Below, in pieces: positions 43,692-53,900 of a stretch of 64,000 nt of DNA. Source of the stretch: Desulfosarcina widdelii. GTDB taxonomy: Bacteria > Desulfobacterota > Desulfobacteria > Desulfobacterales > Desulfosarcinaceae. How positions within the stretch are numbered: position 1 is the first letter of the stretch; each line of letters opens with the position of its first letter. The position numbers were made by a program, and so were the translations under genes. Location of the stretch: contig NZ_AP021875.1 of assembly GCF_009688965.1 (NCBI RefSeq), forward strand, positions 3,720,001 to 3,784,000. The letters run 5' to 3'. The notes beneath the pieces are model-generated. The model saw only the letters and a program-made list of their open reading frames with translations. It was not told the origin of the DNA and made no database searches.

Positions 43692-45146
43692 TTAATAGCG
43701 GTAATGATCCGGCTTGAACGGTCCGTCCACCGGCACGCCCAGGTAGTCGGCCTGGACCTGATTGAGCTTGCTCAGCTTGACGCCCAACCGGGCCAGGTGC
43801 AGCCGGGCCACCTCTTCGTCCAATTTTTTCGGGAGGGTGTAAACGTCGGTTTTATAGTCGCCCGTGGCCAGTTCGATCTGCGCCAGGCATTGGTTGGTGA
43901 AACTGTTGCTCATCACGAAACTGGGATGGCCGGTGGCGCAGCCCAAGTTGACCAGCCGCCCCTCGGCCAGAACGATGATCGTCCGACCCGATTCCAGCGT
44001 CCACATGTCTACCTGGGGTTTGATTGCGGTTTTCTTGCACTTCGGGTTGTTGTCGAGGTAATCCATGGCGATCTCGTTGTCGAAATGGCCGATGTTGCAG
44101 ACGATGGCCTCGTTTTTCATCTGCTCCATGTGCGCTCCGGTGATCACCTTGTAGCATCCGGTGGCCGTAACGAAAACGTCTCCCACCGAGGCGGCGTCTT
44201 CCATGGTGGTCACTTCGAATCCCTCCATGGCTGCCTGCAGCGCACAAATGGGATCGACCTCGGTTACCAGCACACGGGCGCCGTAGCCGCGCATGGAGTG
44301 CGCACAACCCTTGCCCACATCACCATAGCCGCATACCACCACGATCTTGCCCGCCATCATGATGTCCGTGGCCCGCTTGATGCCGTCGGCTAGAGATTCC
44401 CGGCAGCCATACAGGTTGTCGAACTTGGATTTTGTCACCGAGTCGTTGACGTTGAATGCTGGAAAAAGCAGTTCGCCTTTCTGGGACAGATGGTAGAGAC
44501 GGTGCACGCCGGTGGTGGTCTCTTCTGAGACACCCTTGACGGATTCGGCAATCCGGGTCCAGCGACCGGAATCATTTTCGAAACTGGATTTCAGGCGGGC
44601 CATCAGTAGCTGCTCATCCGCAGAATCGTAGGCTTTTTCCAACAGGGACGGATCTTTTTCCACGGCAACTCCCTGGTGGACGAAAAGGGTGGCGTCGCCG
44701 CCGTCATCCACGATCAGGTGCGGGCCGCTGCCATCGGGCCAGACCAGGGCCTGTTCGGTGCACCACCAGTACTCTTCGAGGTTCTCGCCCTTCCAGGCGA
44801 AAACGGCCGCCGAGCCTTTGCGGGCGATGGCCGCCGCGGCATGATCCTGGGTGGAAAAGATGTTGCACGAGGCCCAGCGAATGTCCGCCCCAAGAATTTT
44901 AAGGGTGTCGATAAGCATGGCCGTCTGGATGGTCATGTGCAGGCTGCCGGTGACCCGCAACCCTTTAAGGGGCTGTTTGGGGCCGTATTTTTCGCGCACG
45001 GCCATCAGTCCGGGCATTTCGTTTTCCGCCAGTTGCATCTCCTTGTCGCCGAAGTCGGCCAGTTCGATGTCGGCAACTTTATAAGACAAGGACGCATCGT
45101 AGGCCGGCGGGCCGTCGATCGTCACCACTTTTTCGGCAAGGGTCAT
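43692..45146 (-). CDS. ahcY: Adenosylhomocysteinase
   Basis: 484 residues, typical of bacterial enzymes with the ~40-residue insert. Segments include [38 protein letters not shown], the NAD-binding loop [13 protein letters not shown] and the C-terminal PDHYRY. It splits S-adenosylhomocysteine to adenosine and homocysteine, removing the product inhibitor of methyltransferases. GGAGG precedes the ATG. It follows metK after 77 bp with a hairpin between, so methyl-donor synthesis and recycling are expressed together. Confidence 0.97.
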   Translation of the reverse strand: MTLAEKVVTIDGPPAYDASLSYKVADIELADFGDKEMQLAENEMPGLMAVREKYGPKQPLKGLRVTGSLHMTIQTAMLIDTLKILGADIRWASCNIFSTQDHAAAAIARKGSAAVFAWKGENLEEYWWCTEQALVWPDGSGPHLIVDDGGDATLFVHQGVAVEKDPSLLEKAYDSADEQLLMARLKSSFENDSGRWTRIAESVKGVSEETTTGVHRLYHLSQKGELLFPAFNVNDSVTKSKFDNLYGCRESLADGIKRATDIMMAGKIVVVCGYGDVGKGCAHSMRGYGARVLVTEVDPICALQAAMEGFEVTTMEDAASVGDVFVTATGCYKVITGAHMEQMKNEAIVCNIGHFDNEIAMDYLDNNPKCKKTAIKPQVDMWTLESGRTIIVLAEGRLVNLGCATGHPSFVMSNSFTNQCLAQIELATGDYKTDVYTLPKKLDEEVARLHLARLGVKLSKLNQVQADYLGVPVDGPFKPDHYRY

Positions 45147-45165
45147 GATTGTTCCTCCATAACAT

Positions 45166-45186
45166 AGGGGACCCGGACGGTCCCCT
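45166..45186 (-). other. Hairpin between metK and ahcY
   Basis: AGGGGACC, loop, GGTCCCCT on the minus strand, about 20 nt before the ahcY start. No T run follows, so it is not a classical terminator. It may modulate ahcY translation or protect mRNA ends. Confidence 0.4.
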
Positions 45187-45223
45187 GTGATTCTTCAATA
45201 AAAAATAATAATCATTATACGAA

Positions 45224-46390
45224 CTACAAGCCCGCCTTCTCTCGGATAATGTCGGCCATATTGGTCTTTTCCCAAGAAAATTCAGGTTCGGTCCTGCCGA
45301 AGTGTCCGTAAGCGGCGGTATTTCGGTAAATGGGGCGCAGCAGATCCAGGTACTCGATGATGGCTGCCGGACGCAGGTCGAAGACCTCCTTGACGATCTC
45401 CTCCACCCGCTCTTTGGGCACCTTACCGGTATGCATCAAATCGATCATCACCGACACCGGTTCGGCCACGCCGATGGCGTAGGCGACCTGCACCTCGCAT
45501 TTTTTGGCCAGGCCGGCAGCCACGATGTTCTTGGCCACGTGGCGGCCCATGTATGAGGCGCTGCGGTCCACCTTGGAGGGGTCCTTGCCGGAAAAGCAAC
45601 CGCCGCCGTGGCTGCCCTGCCCGCCATAGGTGTCCACGATGATCTTGCGCCCGGTAAGCCCGCAGTCGCCCATGGGGCCTCCCACCACGAACCGTCCGGT
45701 GGGATTGATGAAATAGCGGGTGTCGCCGTCGATCATCTCCGCGGGAATCACTTTTTTGATGACCTCTTCGATGATGGCCTCGCGCAGGTTTTCGTAGGTA
45801 ACGTCGGGCTTATGCTGGCTGGAGACTACCACCGTATCCACCCGTTTGGGCTGACCGTCATGGTACTCGATGGTCACCTGGGATTTGCCGTCCGGACGCA
45901 GAAAATCCAGGGCGCCGTTCTTGCGCACCTTGGCCAGACGCCGGGTCAGCTTGTGGGCGTACATGATGGGCATGGGCATCAGTTCCGGGGTTTCGTCCGT
46001 GGCGAAGCCGAACATCAGCCCCTGGTCGCCGGCGCCCTGGTCCTTGTACAGACCCTGGCCGGTATTTACCCCCTGGGCGATGTCCGGGCTTTGATGGTCG
46101 ATGCTGGTAATCACGCTGCAGGTGCGCCAGTCGAACCCCATCTGCGAGGAGTGGTAGCCGATGTCCTTAATCGTTTCGCGCACGATCTGGGGCATGTCCA
46201 CGTAGCATTCAGTGGTGATTTCGCCGGCAATGAAGGCAAGGCCGGTGGTGACCAGGGTTTCGCAGGCGACGCGGCAGCTTTTGTCCTGGGCCATGATGGC
46301 ATCCAGAACGGCGTCGGAAATGGCATCGGCAACCTTGTCCGGATGGCCTTCGGTAACCGATTCGGAGGTAAACAGAAACTTGTTGGTCAT
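45224..46390 (-). CDS. metK: S-adenosylmethionine synthetase
   Basis: 388 residues, normal length. Signatures [19 protein letters not shown], the central [12 protein letters not shown] and [19 protein letters not shown] (P-loop-like, phosphate-binding) are complete. It makes SAM from methionine and ATP in the cytoplasm. AAAGGAG lies before the ATG. Second gene of the panC-metK-ahcY run, 38 bp after panC, too little space for a SAM riboswitch. Confidence 0.97.
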   Translation of the reverse strand: MTNKFLFTSESVTEGHPDKVADAISDAVLDAIMAQDKSCRVACETLVTTGLAFIAGEITTECYVDMPQIVRETIKDIGYHSSQMGFDWRTCSVITSIDHQSPDIAQGVNTGQGLYKDQGAGDQGLMFGFATDETPELMPMPIMYAHKLTRRLAKVRKNGALDFLRPDGKSQVTIEYHDGQPKRVDTVVVSSQHKPDVTYENLREAIIEEVIKKVIPAEMIDGDTRYFINPTGRFVVGGPMGDCGLTGRKIIVDTYGGQGSHGGGCFSGKDPSKVDRSASYMGRHVAKNIVAAGLAKKCEVQVAYAIGVAEPVSVMIDLMHTGKVPKERVEEIVKEVFDLRPAAIIEYLDLLRPIYRNTAAYGHFGRTEPEFSWEKTNMADIIREKAGL

Positions 46391-46428
46391 GGAAAACTCC
46401 TTTTATGGTAATGAGTGTTCATTCATGT

Positions 46429-47274
46429 TCAGGGAGTCAGCAACATGTTGTCGATGAGCCGCGCCCGGCCCACCTTCACCGCCAAGGCCATCAATACCGG
46501 ACCGTCGATAGCGGTTACCGCGTCCAACGTCGACGGATCGCAAACGGCGATGTAATCGATCCGGGTTTCCGGATAGGCCTGGATGAGAGCTTCAGCGGAC
46601 GCGATGATGGTATCGGCACGGGTTTCCCCTGCCTTTACCCTCTTTTTGGATTCGGTCAGGACCCGATACAGGCTGCAGGCGGCTTTGCGCTGATCATCGG
46701 CAAGATACATGTTTCTGGAACTCATGGCAAGGCCGTCGGCCTCCCGAACAATGGGCGCACCGACAATGTCGACATCCAGATCCAGATCCTTGACCATCTG
46801 CCGGACAACTAACAGTTGCTGGTAGTCTTTTTCTCCGAATATGGCCATGTTGGGCCAGACGATGCCCAGCAGCTTGGCGACCACCGTGGCCACCCCGTCG
46901 AAGTGCCCCGGCCGCGAAAGACCGCAAAGATGACCGGGAAGGGCATTCAGTGCAATCGTCGTCTGGAATCCATCGGGGTACATCTGCGTTGCGTCGGGAA
47001 TAAAAACCGCGTCAACCCCTGTTTTATCGGCCATTTCCAGATCCCGCGCCTCGTCCCTGGGATAGGCGGCCAGATCCTCGCTGGGGCCGAACTGGATGGG
47101 ATTGACGAAAATACTCACCACCACACGGTCGGCCAGTTCCCGGCCCTTTTTCATCAGCGAGAGGTGGCCTTTATGAAGGAAACCCATGGTGGGGACAAAA
47201 GCGATCGTTTTCCCCGACTGCCGCAACGTGGACGAATAGGAACGCATGGCGTCGATGGTACGTAAAATTTCGAT
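46429..47274 (-). CDS. panC: Pantothenate synthetase, probably starting at AUC
   Basis: Full-length product of 281 residues if it starts at ATC 47274. Motifs are FVPTMGFLHKGHLSLMKKG (HIGH-type adenylation site), VSIFVNPIQFGPSEDL and GEKDYQQLLVVRQM. It joins pantoate and beta-alanine with ATP to give pantothenate. The first ATG (47247) would give a protein lacking the usual EIIRTI-type N terminus and has no ribosome site. Upstream, EILRTIDAMRSYS matches the family, GGAG lies 6 nt before an ATC codon, and no ATG, GTG or TTG is available in frame. An AUC start or a sequencing error is implied. Confidence 0.9.
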   Translation of the reverse strand: MEILRTIDAMRSYSSTLRQSGKTIAFVPTMGFLHKGHLSLMKKGRELADRVVVSIFVNPIQFGPSEDLAAYPRDEARDLEMADKTGVDAVFIPDATQMYPDGFQTTIALNALPGHLCGLSRPGHFDGVATVVAKLLGIVWPNMAIFGEKDYQQLLVVRQMVKDLDLDVDIVGAPIVREADGLAMSSRNMYLADDQRKAACSLYRVLTESKKRVKAGETRADTIIASAEALIQAYPETRIDYIAVCDPSTLDAVTAIDGPVLMALAVKVGRARLIDNMLLTP

Positions 47275-47427
47275 GGCAAGCTCCTTTTTCTATGCTGTAT
47301 CCGGCTCGATTCCGCAATTGATCAAGCGACCCGGTATCGAGCAAATGACTAAAAAAAACCGCGGGCATGCCAGCAATAATGTACCCGGGTGCCAATGTCA
47401 ATAAGGATACGCTTGCCTACCAACGGT

Positions 47428-47460
47428 TTCAGGCAAAACCGATGGTCGGTTTTGCCTGAA
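47428..47460. other. Perfect 15-bp hairpin upstream of panC
   Basis: TTCAGGCAAAACCGA, loop TGG, and its exact inverse. It lies between the cytidylate-kinase-like gene and panC with no T run. It may end or process the upstream transcript. Confidence 0.4.
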
Positions 47461-47530
47461 GCGGGAGGATATCGTTGTAAGATAGTGACAATCAATTAAA
47501 CGATGCGGCGGCAGTGCGCTTGCCGCCTGT

Positions 47531-48163
47531 TTACGCCACCTCCTCTTTAAGTTGGCTGGCCACGAGTTCGCAGACCATATCCCGGGCCGTATCCAGATCC
47601 AACCGCCCCATGTTGAGGACCAGGTGGTAGAGCTGCGGATTGTCGTAATCGCTTTTCCCCAGCCGTTTGAACAGGCTCAACCGTCGACGGTCTTCGTTGG
47701 CGACCATGCGTTCGGCTTTTTTCTGGGGCATGTCATACTGCTTCATCATGAACTTGACCCGATTTTCAAACTGGTCCACGAGCAGGATGTGAACGGCGTC
47801 GGGATGGTCGTTGAGAATATACTGGCTTCCCCGGCCGAGAATGACCACGTCGCCTTCATCGGCAAATTGGGCGACGATCAGAACGAGGTAGTCCAGGTAG
47901 ATCTGTTCGTCCAGATAGCCTCTTTCGTCGGAAAGTACGCGATCCAGCCAGCGCTTGGATACCATGCTGGAAATGAAACGGGAAAGCTTGCTGCCGGCTT
48001 CTTTTTCGAAGGATTCGATCCATTCGGTGGAGACGTTGGCCTCTTTGGCGACACGCTGAATGATGTCACTGTCGGCGAAGGTGTACCCCATCTTTTCGGC
48101 AATCATTTTTCCCAGGGTAATGCCGCCTGCGCCAAACTGTCTCGAAATCGTGATGACCGCCAT
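47531..48163 (-). CDS. Cytidylate kinase-like protein
   Basis: 210 residues beginning MAVITISRQFGAGG, the start typical of the cytidylate-kinase-like family, after GAGGAGGGAG. The P-loop region is GAGGITLGKMIAE, which has no GK(S/T), the known variation in this family. The Arg-rich lid is EDRRRLSLFKRLG. The true role is unclear; many members lie in stress or signalling operons. Third gene of a response regulator-Usp-kinase operon. A 50-residue N-terminal extension is out of family and lies within the leader. Confidence 0.8.
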   Translation of the reverse strand: MAVITISRQFGAGGITLGKMIAEKMGYTFADSDIIQRVAKEANVSTEWIESFEKEAGSKLSRFISSMVSKRWLDRVLSDERGYLDEQIYLDYLVLIVAQFADEGDVVILGRGSQYILNDHPDAVHILLVDQFENRVKFMMKQYDMPQKKAERMVANEDRRRLSLFKRLGKSDYDNPQLYHLVLNMGRLDLDTARDMVCELVASQLKEEVA

Positions 48164-48222
48164 GTCTCCCTCCTCAGTCTCGTTGCAGGTTAGGATCTGT
48201 ATGCTGTATAAAAAACCAACCG

Positions 48223-49101
48223 CTACTCCTCTTTGGGCGGAATGAGCAAAATCGGAAAAACGGACCGCTCCGCCAAGGCCTTGCCAATGCTGCTTCCCCA
48301 GCGATCCGTCCACAGCGATTTACGCGGCGAACCGGCAAAAATCATTGAGGACTGGCATTCCCGGGCGGCTTTGTCGATTTCTTCTACCGTATCCCCGATG
48401 TAAACATGGGGTCGGGCCATAATGCCATTGTCTTCCAGATCGTCACACAGGTCTTCCAGCTTGCTGCGGTTTTCCTTGCGCGTCTTCTGAATGGCCATGG
48501 CCGAAGTTCCCTTCAGATCTTTCTCGCTGGCCACGTGCACGACATCCACTTCACGGATCACCGCTTTCAGGGACTTGAGATATTCGATGGCTCGGCGGCT
48601 GGCGCTGGACCAGTTGGTGGCCAAAAGGGGCTTTTCAAATGGATTTTCAGCCAGCGGGCCTTTTCGGGTGAGGTACTTGTAAACCAGCACCGGCGTGGCT
48701 GAACGATGAACGATTTCGGTGATGTCGGAGCCGGAATAAAGCTGCTCGAAGCGACCTTTTTTATCTGGGCTCAGTACGATGAGATCCACCGACTCTTTTT
48801 CAGCCGCCTGAATCACCTGGCTGGCAAAACTGCCCACGACGATATAAACGCCCACTTCCATGCCCTGTTCGAAAAGGGTCTCGGCCCAGTCGATAAACCG
48901 GATGTTGGCTTTTTCCCGGAGCCGGATTTCAGCGCTCTTCTCATACCCCTTGCCCCTGCGCATGGCCACCTTGTCACGCTCGATGACGTTTAAAAAAACC
49001 ACATGGTTCAGGGCCGCTTTTTTCAGGTCCAGCAAAGACTGCAGTGCATCGAACCGAAGCTTGTCGAACCGGGTGACAAACAGCAGTTTTTTTATTTCCA
49101 T
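48223..49101 (-). CDS. Universal stress protein with two Usp domains
   Basis: 292 residues. Two UspA-like domains: the first begins KKLLFVTRFDKLRF, the second around residue 155 with KPLLATNWSSASRRAIEYL. The ATP-type motif of the second reads IFAGSPRKSLWTDRWGSSIG, where the usual GSxGxG pattern is altered. Such tandem Usp proteins help cells endure starvation or electron-transport stress. Lies 40 bp after a response regulator gene and 59 bp before the cytidylate-kinase-like gene. Confidence 0.88.
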   Translation of the reverse strand: MEIKKLLFVTRFDKLRFDALQSLLDLKKAALNHVVFLNVIERDKVAMRRGKGYEKSAEIRLREKANIRFIDWAETLFEQGMEVGVYIVVGSFASQVIQAAEKESVDLIVLSPDKKGRFEQLYSGSDITEIVHRSATPVLVYKYLTRKGPLAENPFEKPLLATNWSSASRRAIEYLKSLKAVIREVDVVHVASEKDLKGTSAMAIQKTRKENRSKLEDLCDDLEDNGIMARPHVYIGDTVEEIDKAARECQSSMIFAGSPRKSLWTDRWGSSIGKALAERSVFPILLIPPKEE

Positions 49102-49141
49102 GTTGTCTCATCCTTGCCTGCCGGGCAAACCCGCCGGCGAG

Positions 49142-49534
49142 CTAGTCCAAAAACTTTCTCAATTCCTGGGCCAGTTCCTCGGGTTCGACAGGCTTTTCCA
49201 GATAGCTCTCCGGCTCCGGAACCGGTTGATCGCCAAACTCCGTAAGCGCCTTCTGACTGCGCAGAAAGGTTCGTTTGGCCACACCGGAGAGGATGATGAC
49301 GGGCGTGCCCTTAAGGGCTTTTTCCGTTTTCAGGATGCGATATAAGCGGATACCGCTCTGTTTGGGCATCAGCACATCCAGGACCACCAGATCCGGAGAT
49401 TCCTGCTTGAGCATCTTCAGGCCCTCTTCGCCATTGGCCGCTTCTACGGGTGTGTAGCCGCTCTCCTCCACGACGGTTGAGTTGAACAGCCGCACATCCG
49501 GATCGTCATCCACGATCAATACTTTTTTGCTCAT
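49142..49534 (-). CDS. Stand-alone response regulator
   Basis: 130 residues, receiver only: KKVLIVDDDPDVRLF, phospho-Asp in LVVLDVLMPKQSGIR, switch residue in VIILSG, and Lys in YLEKPVEPEELAQ. No output domain. AAGGAGG is before the ATG. First gene of the operon with Usp and the kinase-like protein. Confidence 0.9.
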   Translation of the reverse strand: MSKKVLIVDDDPDVRLFNSTVVEESGYTPVEAANGEEGLKMLKQESPDLVVLDVLMPKQSGIRLYRILKTEKALKGTPVIILSGVAKRTFLRSQKALTEFGDQPVPEPESYLEKPVEPEELAQELRKFLD

Positions 49535-49633
49535 CTTGCAAGCCTCCTTACATGCGATTGCTACGATGGTTGAGTTCGTAATGCGATTGCGCTCTGCCCG
49601 GCAAAGTAATATGACAAGTAATTGAAATGTTTT

Positions 49634-49661
49634 ATCTTATCACGACAATCAAAATTTGCAA
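49634..49661 (-). promoter_or_regulatory. Possible promoter of the response regulator operon
   Basis: TTGCAA, 16-bp spacer, TAAGAT on the minus strand, about 100 nt upstream of the response regulator start. A moderate sigma-70 match. Confidence 0.35.
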
Positions 49662-49788
49662 GCTTCTATTGCACAAGCATTGCAGGAAGCGGGAAATATG
49701 AAGTCCAGCTCTTCTTGTTCACCTTTCAAAAAAAATGCATCCCATTAAAATGTTAATGAATTTGATTATTTTTGCGCTGTTTTGCACG

Positions 49789-50091
49789 TCACTTTTTTAC
49801 TGCCATCTTAATTGATCCCATATGCTTTTTTCTTTTGTCGGTAAACGCCCACCAGGGGCGTGGAGCCCCCCCTTCCATAAAATGGACCGCTGACATAAAG
49901 ACATCGAGCACACAGGGATCATGCCTTTTCCCCGATATCGTGCACAGCTCATCATACAGGGCAAATGGATTTTTGCCGATCAGTTTTTTTGGATGATCGA
50001 TGCCAATGGACTGGAGATCCTTTGCTATGGCTTTTCCGATGTTTGGAAGATCGATCAACCGGAATACGGTTTTTCTGTTCGGGTTCTTCAT
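49789..50091 (-). CDS. Helix-hairpin-helix (Cdd1/pathogenicity locus family) protein
   Basis: 100 residues. LIDLPNIGKAIAKDLQSIG is a helix-hairpin-helix, and CTISGKRHDPCVLDVFMSAV followed by PWWAFTDKRKK is diagnostic of the Cdd1 family. The family name comes from a pathogenicity island, but the proteins are widespread and likely bind nucleic acid or act like TfoX C-terminal domains. The gene is more AT-rich than the flanking core genes. Confidence 0.85.
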   Translation of the reverse strand: MKNPNRKTVFRLIDLPNIGKAIAKDLQSIGIDHPKKLIGKNPFALYDELCTISGKRHDPCVLDVFMSAVHFMEGGAPRPWWAFTDKRKKHMGSIKMAVKK

Positions 50092-50166
50092 GTGCGGCCT
50101 AAAATTGCTGATTTCAAATATGGATTTTCTTCCATTCTTTTCCTTATCTTACAATCGATAATTGGG

Positions 50167-50652
50167 TTACAAAATTAAATCATATCTCATAAACAGCACA
50201 TCAAACGGCAAATGCGAAAATTTTTTAAGTCCATTTTCCACGAAACCCAGTTTTTTATACCAATTCGTTAAGTCGGTATTTTCTGCGATGATCCCGATGC
50301 TGATTTCAGGCACCCCTTTTGATTGCGCATAATGGAAAACATTCCGAACAAGCTCTGCTCCAACACCCCTATTTCGATAAGCAGGCAGTACAGACAACCG
50401 GTTGAGATAGCCAACTTCGGGATTGGGCTGCTCGAATGCTACGCAGCCCACATTTACGCCATCTATTTTGTATAAAAAAAACGCCTCACCTCTTTCAAAG
50501 TCAGACAAGGCCCACGCCTCATCATAAAAGGAAGGATGTTTGGGATTGTTCTCTTTTGTGATGCCAAACTTAACGGCCACATCTTTATTCGACAGCGATA
50601 CGATTTCGGCGATTGCTTTCGCATCTTCGGTGCTTGCAGCGAAAATAGTCAT
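50167..50652 (-). CDS. GNAT family N-acetyltransferase
   Basis: 161 residues from ATG 50652, or 179 from an upstream ATG at 50706. Acetyl-CoA loop RNRGVGAELVRNVFHYAQS and C-terminal NTDLTNWYKKLGFVENG are canonical. Acceptor unknown. AT-rich like the neighbouring Cdd1-family gene, and both may be recent arrivals. GAAGAGG lies 12 nt before the ATG at 50652. Confidence 0.82.
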   Translation of the reverse strand: MTIFAASTEDAKAIAEIVSLSNKDVAVKFGITKENNPKHPSFYDEAWALSDFERGEAFFLYKIDGVNVGCVAFEQPNPEVGYLNRLSVLPAYRNRGVGAELVRNVFHYAQSKGVPEISIGIIAENTDLTNWYKKLGFVENGLKKFSHLPFDVLFMRYDLIL

Positions 50653-50984
50653 TGATTGGTTTGCCTCTTCACAATAAAAAATTGAGAGTACTCCCGCTCT
50701 GTTCAAGCAACATGATGGGCTGTCGAATCGTTTTTATGGACTGCTTCAGCGTGTAGTTTTATTCCGAGCACATTTACGCCTTGTTGCCTTCTAAGAATAG
50801 AACGCTCCACCGGGTTAAATGGAATATGGTGAGATAAATCAGCCCGGCGGGTTTTCAATTTAAAAACCCGGCAAACCAAAGGAACAAGGTATACCGATCT
50901 ATCACGGAATCTGCTACGACCGACAGCACTTGATTTGGGGTCGGGCATCCTTCCAGTCACGAAAGCGCCCGATCTTCTAATCGA
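50653..50984. other. 332-bp gap without a supported gene
   Basis: A minus-strand frame of 85 codons (50703-50960) has a weak start, low-complexity basic composition and no recognised motif. Short inverted segments (CGGCGGG / CCCGGC around 50845-50875) are present. Nothing else is clear. Confidence 0.4.
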
Positions 50985-53900
50985 CTAATCCTTCCCGCCG
51001 GCATCACCTGGCGTCACTGGAAAGCGCAAAGTAAAGGCAGTACCCTTCCCCTCTTCGGAATTCACCTCGATGGTCCCCTTGTGCTCTTCTACCAGTTTGG
51101 CGGTGACCAGCAGGCCGAGTCCGGTTCCCTTGACCCCTTTGGTGCTGAAAAAGGAAGTAAACAACTTGTCTTTGACCTCCTCGGGCATGCCGCAGCCGTT
51201 GTCCTTGACATCAAAGCGAATGGTCTGCTCATCTTCCTTTTCGGTTACGACGGTCACCCGATGTTCTTCTTTATCGACGGCTGTGTCGAAGATGCAGGCA
51301 TCGATGGCATTGGTCACCAGATTCATCAGGCAGCGGTGCAGGGTCCGCGGGTCCATGGTCACCGGTGTAATCCGGTCGGAAAACTGTTTTACCAGCGCCA
51401 CATCGTTATCCTGGGCCACACCATCCATCAGTTCGCAGACATCCTCGGCAGTGTCGTTGGGATTGAAGGTTTCGTACTCGGGCTCCCGCTCTTTGGAATA
51501 GGAGAGCAGGTCCATCACCAGGTCGGAGGTGCGGGTGATGTTGCGCTGGATCATGTCCCAGCCGCTGCGTAATTTATCGTTGTTGTCCCGCGATAATCCA
51601 ACATCCACCAGATAACTGCCGCCCTTGAATCCATGCAGGATGTTTTTGATGCAGTGAGCCAATCCGGCAACGGTCTGGCCAACGGCGGCCAGTCGCTCAC
51701 TGTTGACCAGTTCCCTTTCGAGGCGCTTGATCTCGCGCAAATCCTGGAAAAAGGCGACCGTACCCATCATTTTCTGTTTGGCCCGCAGGGTGGTTCCGGC
51801 AAAACGCACGGGAATGGCTTCTCCGGTGCTGGCTTTGATGTCGGCTTCTTTCCAGGCCGAGGCTTCGGCGCCATCACCGGGGGCGTGAACGAGCGCATGC
51901 TGGACCCATTCGGGAAGCAATTCGCGGGCATCCTTGACCCCCTCCACGTCTTTGGCCGAATAACCGAAAATGCGCTCGGCCGCCGGATTGAAAATCACGG
52001 TTTTCCACTGGTCGTCCGTGGCAACGATGCCGTCATTGGCGCTTTTGATCAGCTTGGCCTGGAAATTGGATTTCTGGATAACTTCGTCGTGCAGCAGGGC
52101 GTTTTCGATGGTGGCCCCGATGCGGTTGCCGATCAGATCCAGCAGATGCAGCTCTTCGGAAGAAAACCGCTCGGCGGCCTTTTCGATCCGCATGACCCCC
52201 AGACTCCTGGTTTCCTTGGCGCTGATGGGAATATAGGCGAACGTGGGGCTGTCCGCTTGCGGTTCGTCGGCATCGTGGTCGCTGTTCTGGTAAATCAAGG
52301 GCTTGTCCGTACGGGACACTTTGCGGATCATTTCCGGTTCCGAATCCGGCCCCTGGCTTCCTCGACCGGGCTCCGCGTAGCAGGTATTGAAATACCGCAG
52401 GTCGAAGCGGCCGTTGCCCTCATCCATGTACAGACAAACGCTGTCCGCCTGAAAGAAGTCACGAATTTCCATCACGGCGTGGTCGATGCGGGATTGCAGG
52501 CTAAGCGGCGAATTGAGGGCTGTGTAAATCGAGCACAGCGTCGTCAGTTCGCGATTGCGGCGGCGCTGCTCTTCTTCCGCATGCTTGGCTTCCGTGGTGT
52601 CCAAGAGGGTTTCAATGGCTCCCACCAGGCTGCCGTCAGCGGCTTTGATCGGTGCTGCGGTGAACCAGCACCAGCGCCCGCCTTTGCCCAGGTTGGGGAA
52701 AAAGACTTCCGCTTCGTAGGCGCCTTCGATCAGCTCGGATTTTTTCCACTTGCCGCCATACAGATCCCAGATCTCCTGGTCGCCCTTCTGATCGATAATC
52801 AGATCGGCCATGGAGGGCCGCTCGCTGTCCCAGAAGGGCGCCCACTGCCGGTCGGTTCCCACCATCTCCGCGGCGCCATGGCCGGTCAACTTTTCCATGG
52901 CCTGATTCCAGTGGGTAATCAGATGATCACGGTTCAAAACGAACGTGGGGATGGTGCTGCCCTGGATAATCTGTGACAGGGTACGCTGGTTTTCCTCGAG
53001 CTTGCGAGTGTACTGACGGCGGTCGGCTTCGGCCCGTTTCTTGTCCGAATAGTCCCACAAGGTTTCGATGGCGCCCACCACGCTGCCGTCGGCGGCCTTG
53101 ATCGGTGCCGCTGTGAACCAGCACCAGCGTCCATTGCTTCCCAGTTTCGGGAAAAAAAGCTCCGCTTCGTAGGCGCCTTCGATCAACTCGGATTTTTTCC
53201 ACTTGCCGCCGTACAGGTCCCAGATCTCCTGTTCACTCTTACGGTCCAGGATCACATCGGCCATGGTGGGCCGCTCGCTGTCATAAAATGGAACCCATTG
53301 CCGAGCGCTCCCCACCATTTGGGTTGCCGGATAGCCGGTCAGCAGTTCCACCGCCCGATTCCAGTGGGTGACGACATGCTCCTGGTTGAGTACAAAGGTG
53401 GGAATGGTGCTTCCCTGAATGATCTGGGACAACAAACGATGACTCTCTTCGACTTCACGGGTGTACCGGTTGCACTGGGCTTCAGCCTCTTTTTTCTCGG
53501 TGATGTCCCAGAAGGTTTCGATGGCGCCGGAAACGCTGCCGTCGGCGGACCGTATGGGGGCTGCGGTAAAAAAGAGCCACTTGCCGCCCGATCCCAGCTT
53601 TGAAAAAAAGACCTCCGCTTCGTAGGCACCTTCGATGAGCTTCGACCGCTTCCAGTTGCCGCCGTATAAGTCCCAGATCTCCTGTTCGCTGCAACGGTCC
53701 AGAATCAGGTCGGCCATGGTGGGCCGCTCCTTTTCCCAGAAAGGCACCCACTGCCGCCGGGTTCCCACCATGCGGGAGCCCGGATAACCGGTCAGCCGCT
53801 CCAGGGCCAGGTTCCAATGGGTGATGACGCGATCCTGGTTGAGTACGAAGGTGGGCACGTTGCTGCCCTGAAGAATCTGAGCCAGACGATTCTCGCTCTC

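Noticed and set aside
45187..46428. SAM or SAH riboswitch near metK and ahcY
   Set aside because: Only 38 bp precede metK and 77 bp precede ahcY. The hairpin there does not match a known riboswitch fold.
50703..50960. 85-codon frame between GNAT and giant kinase genes
   Set aside because: No ribosome site, no motif, basic composition; not supported as a gene.
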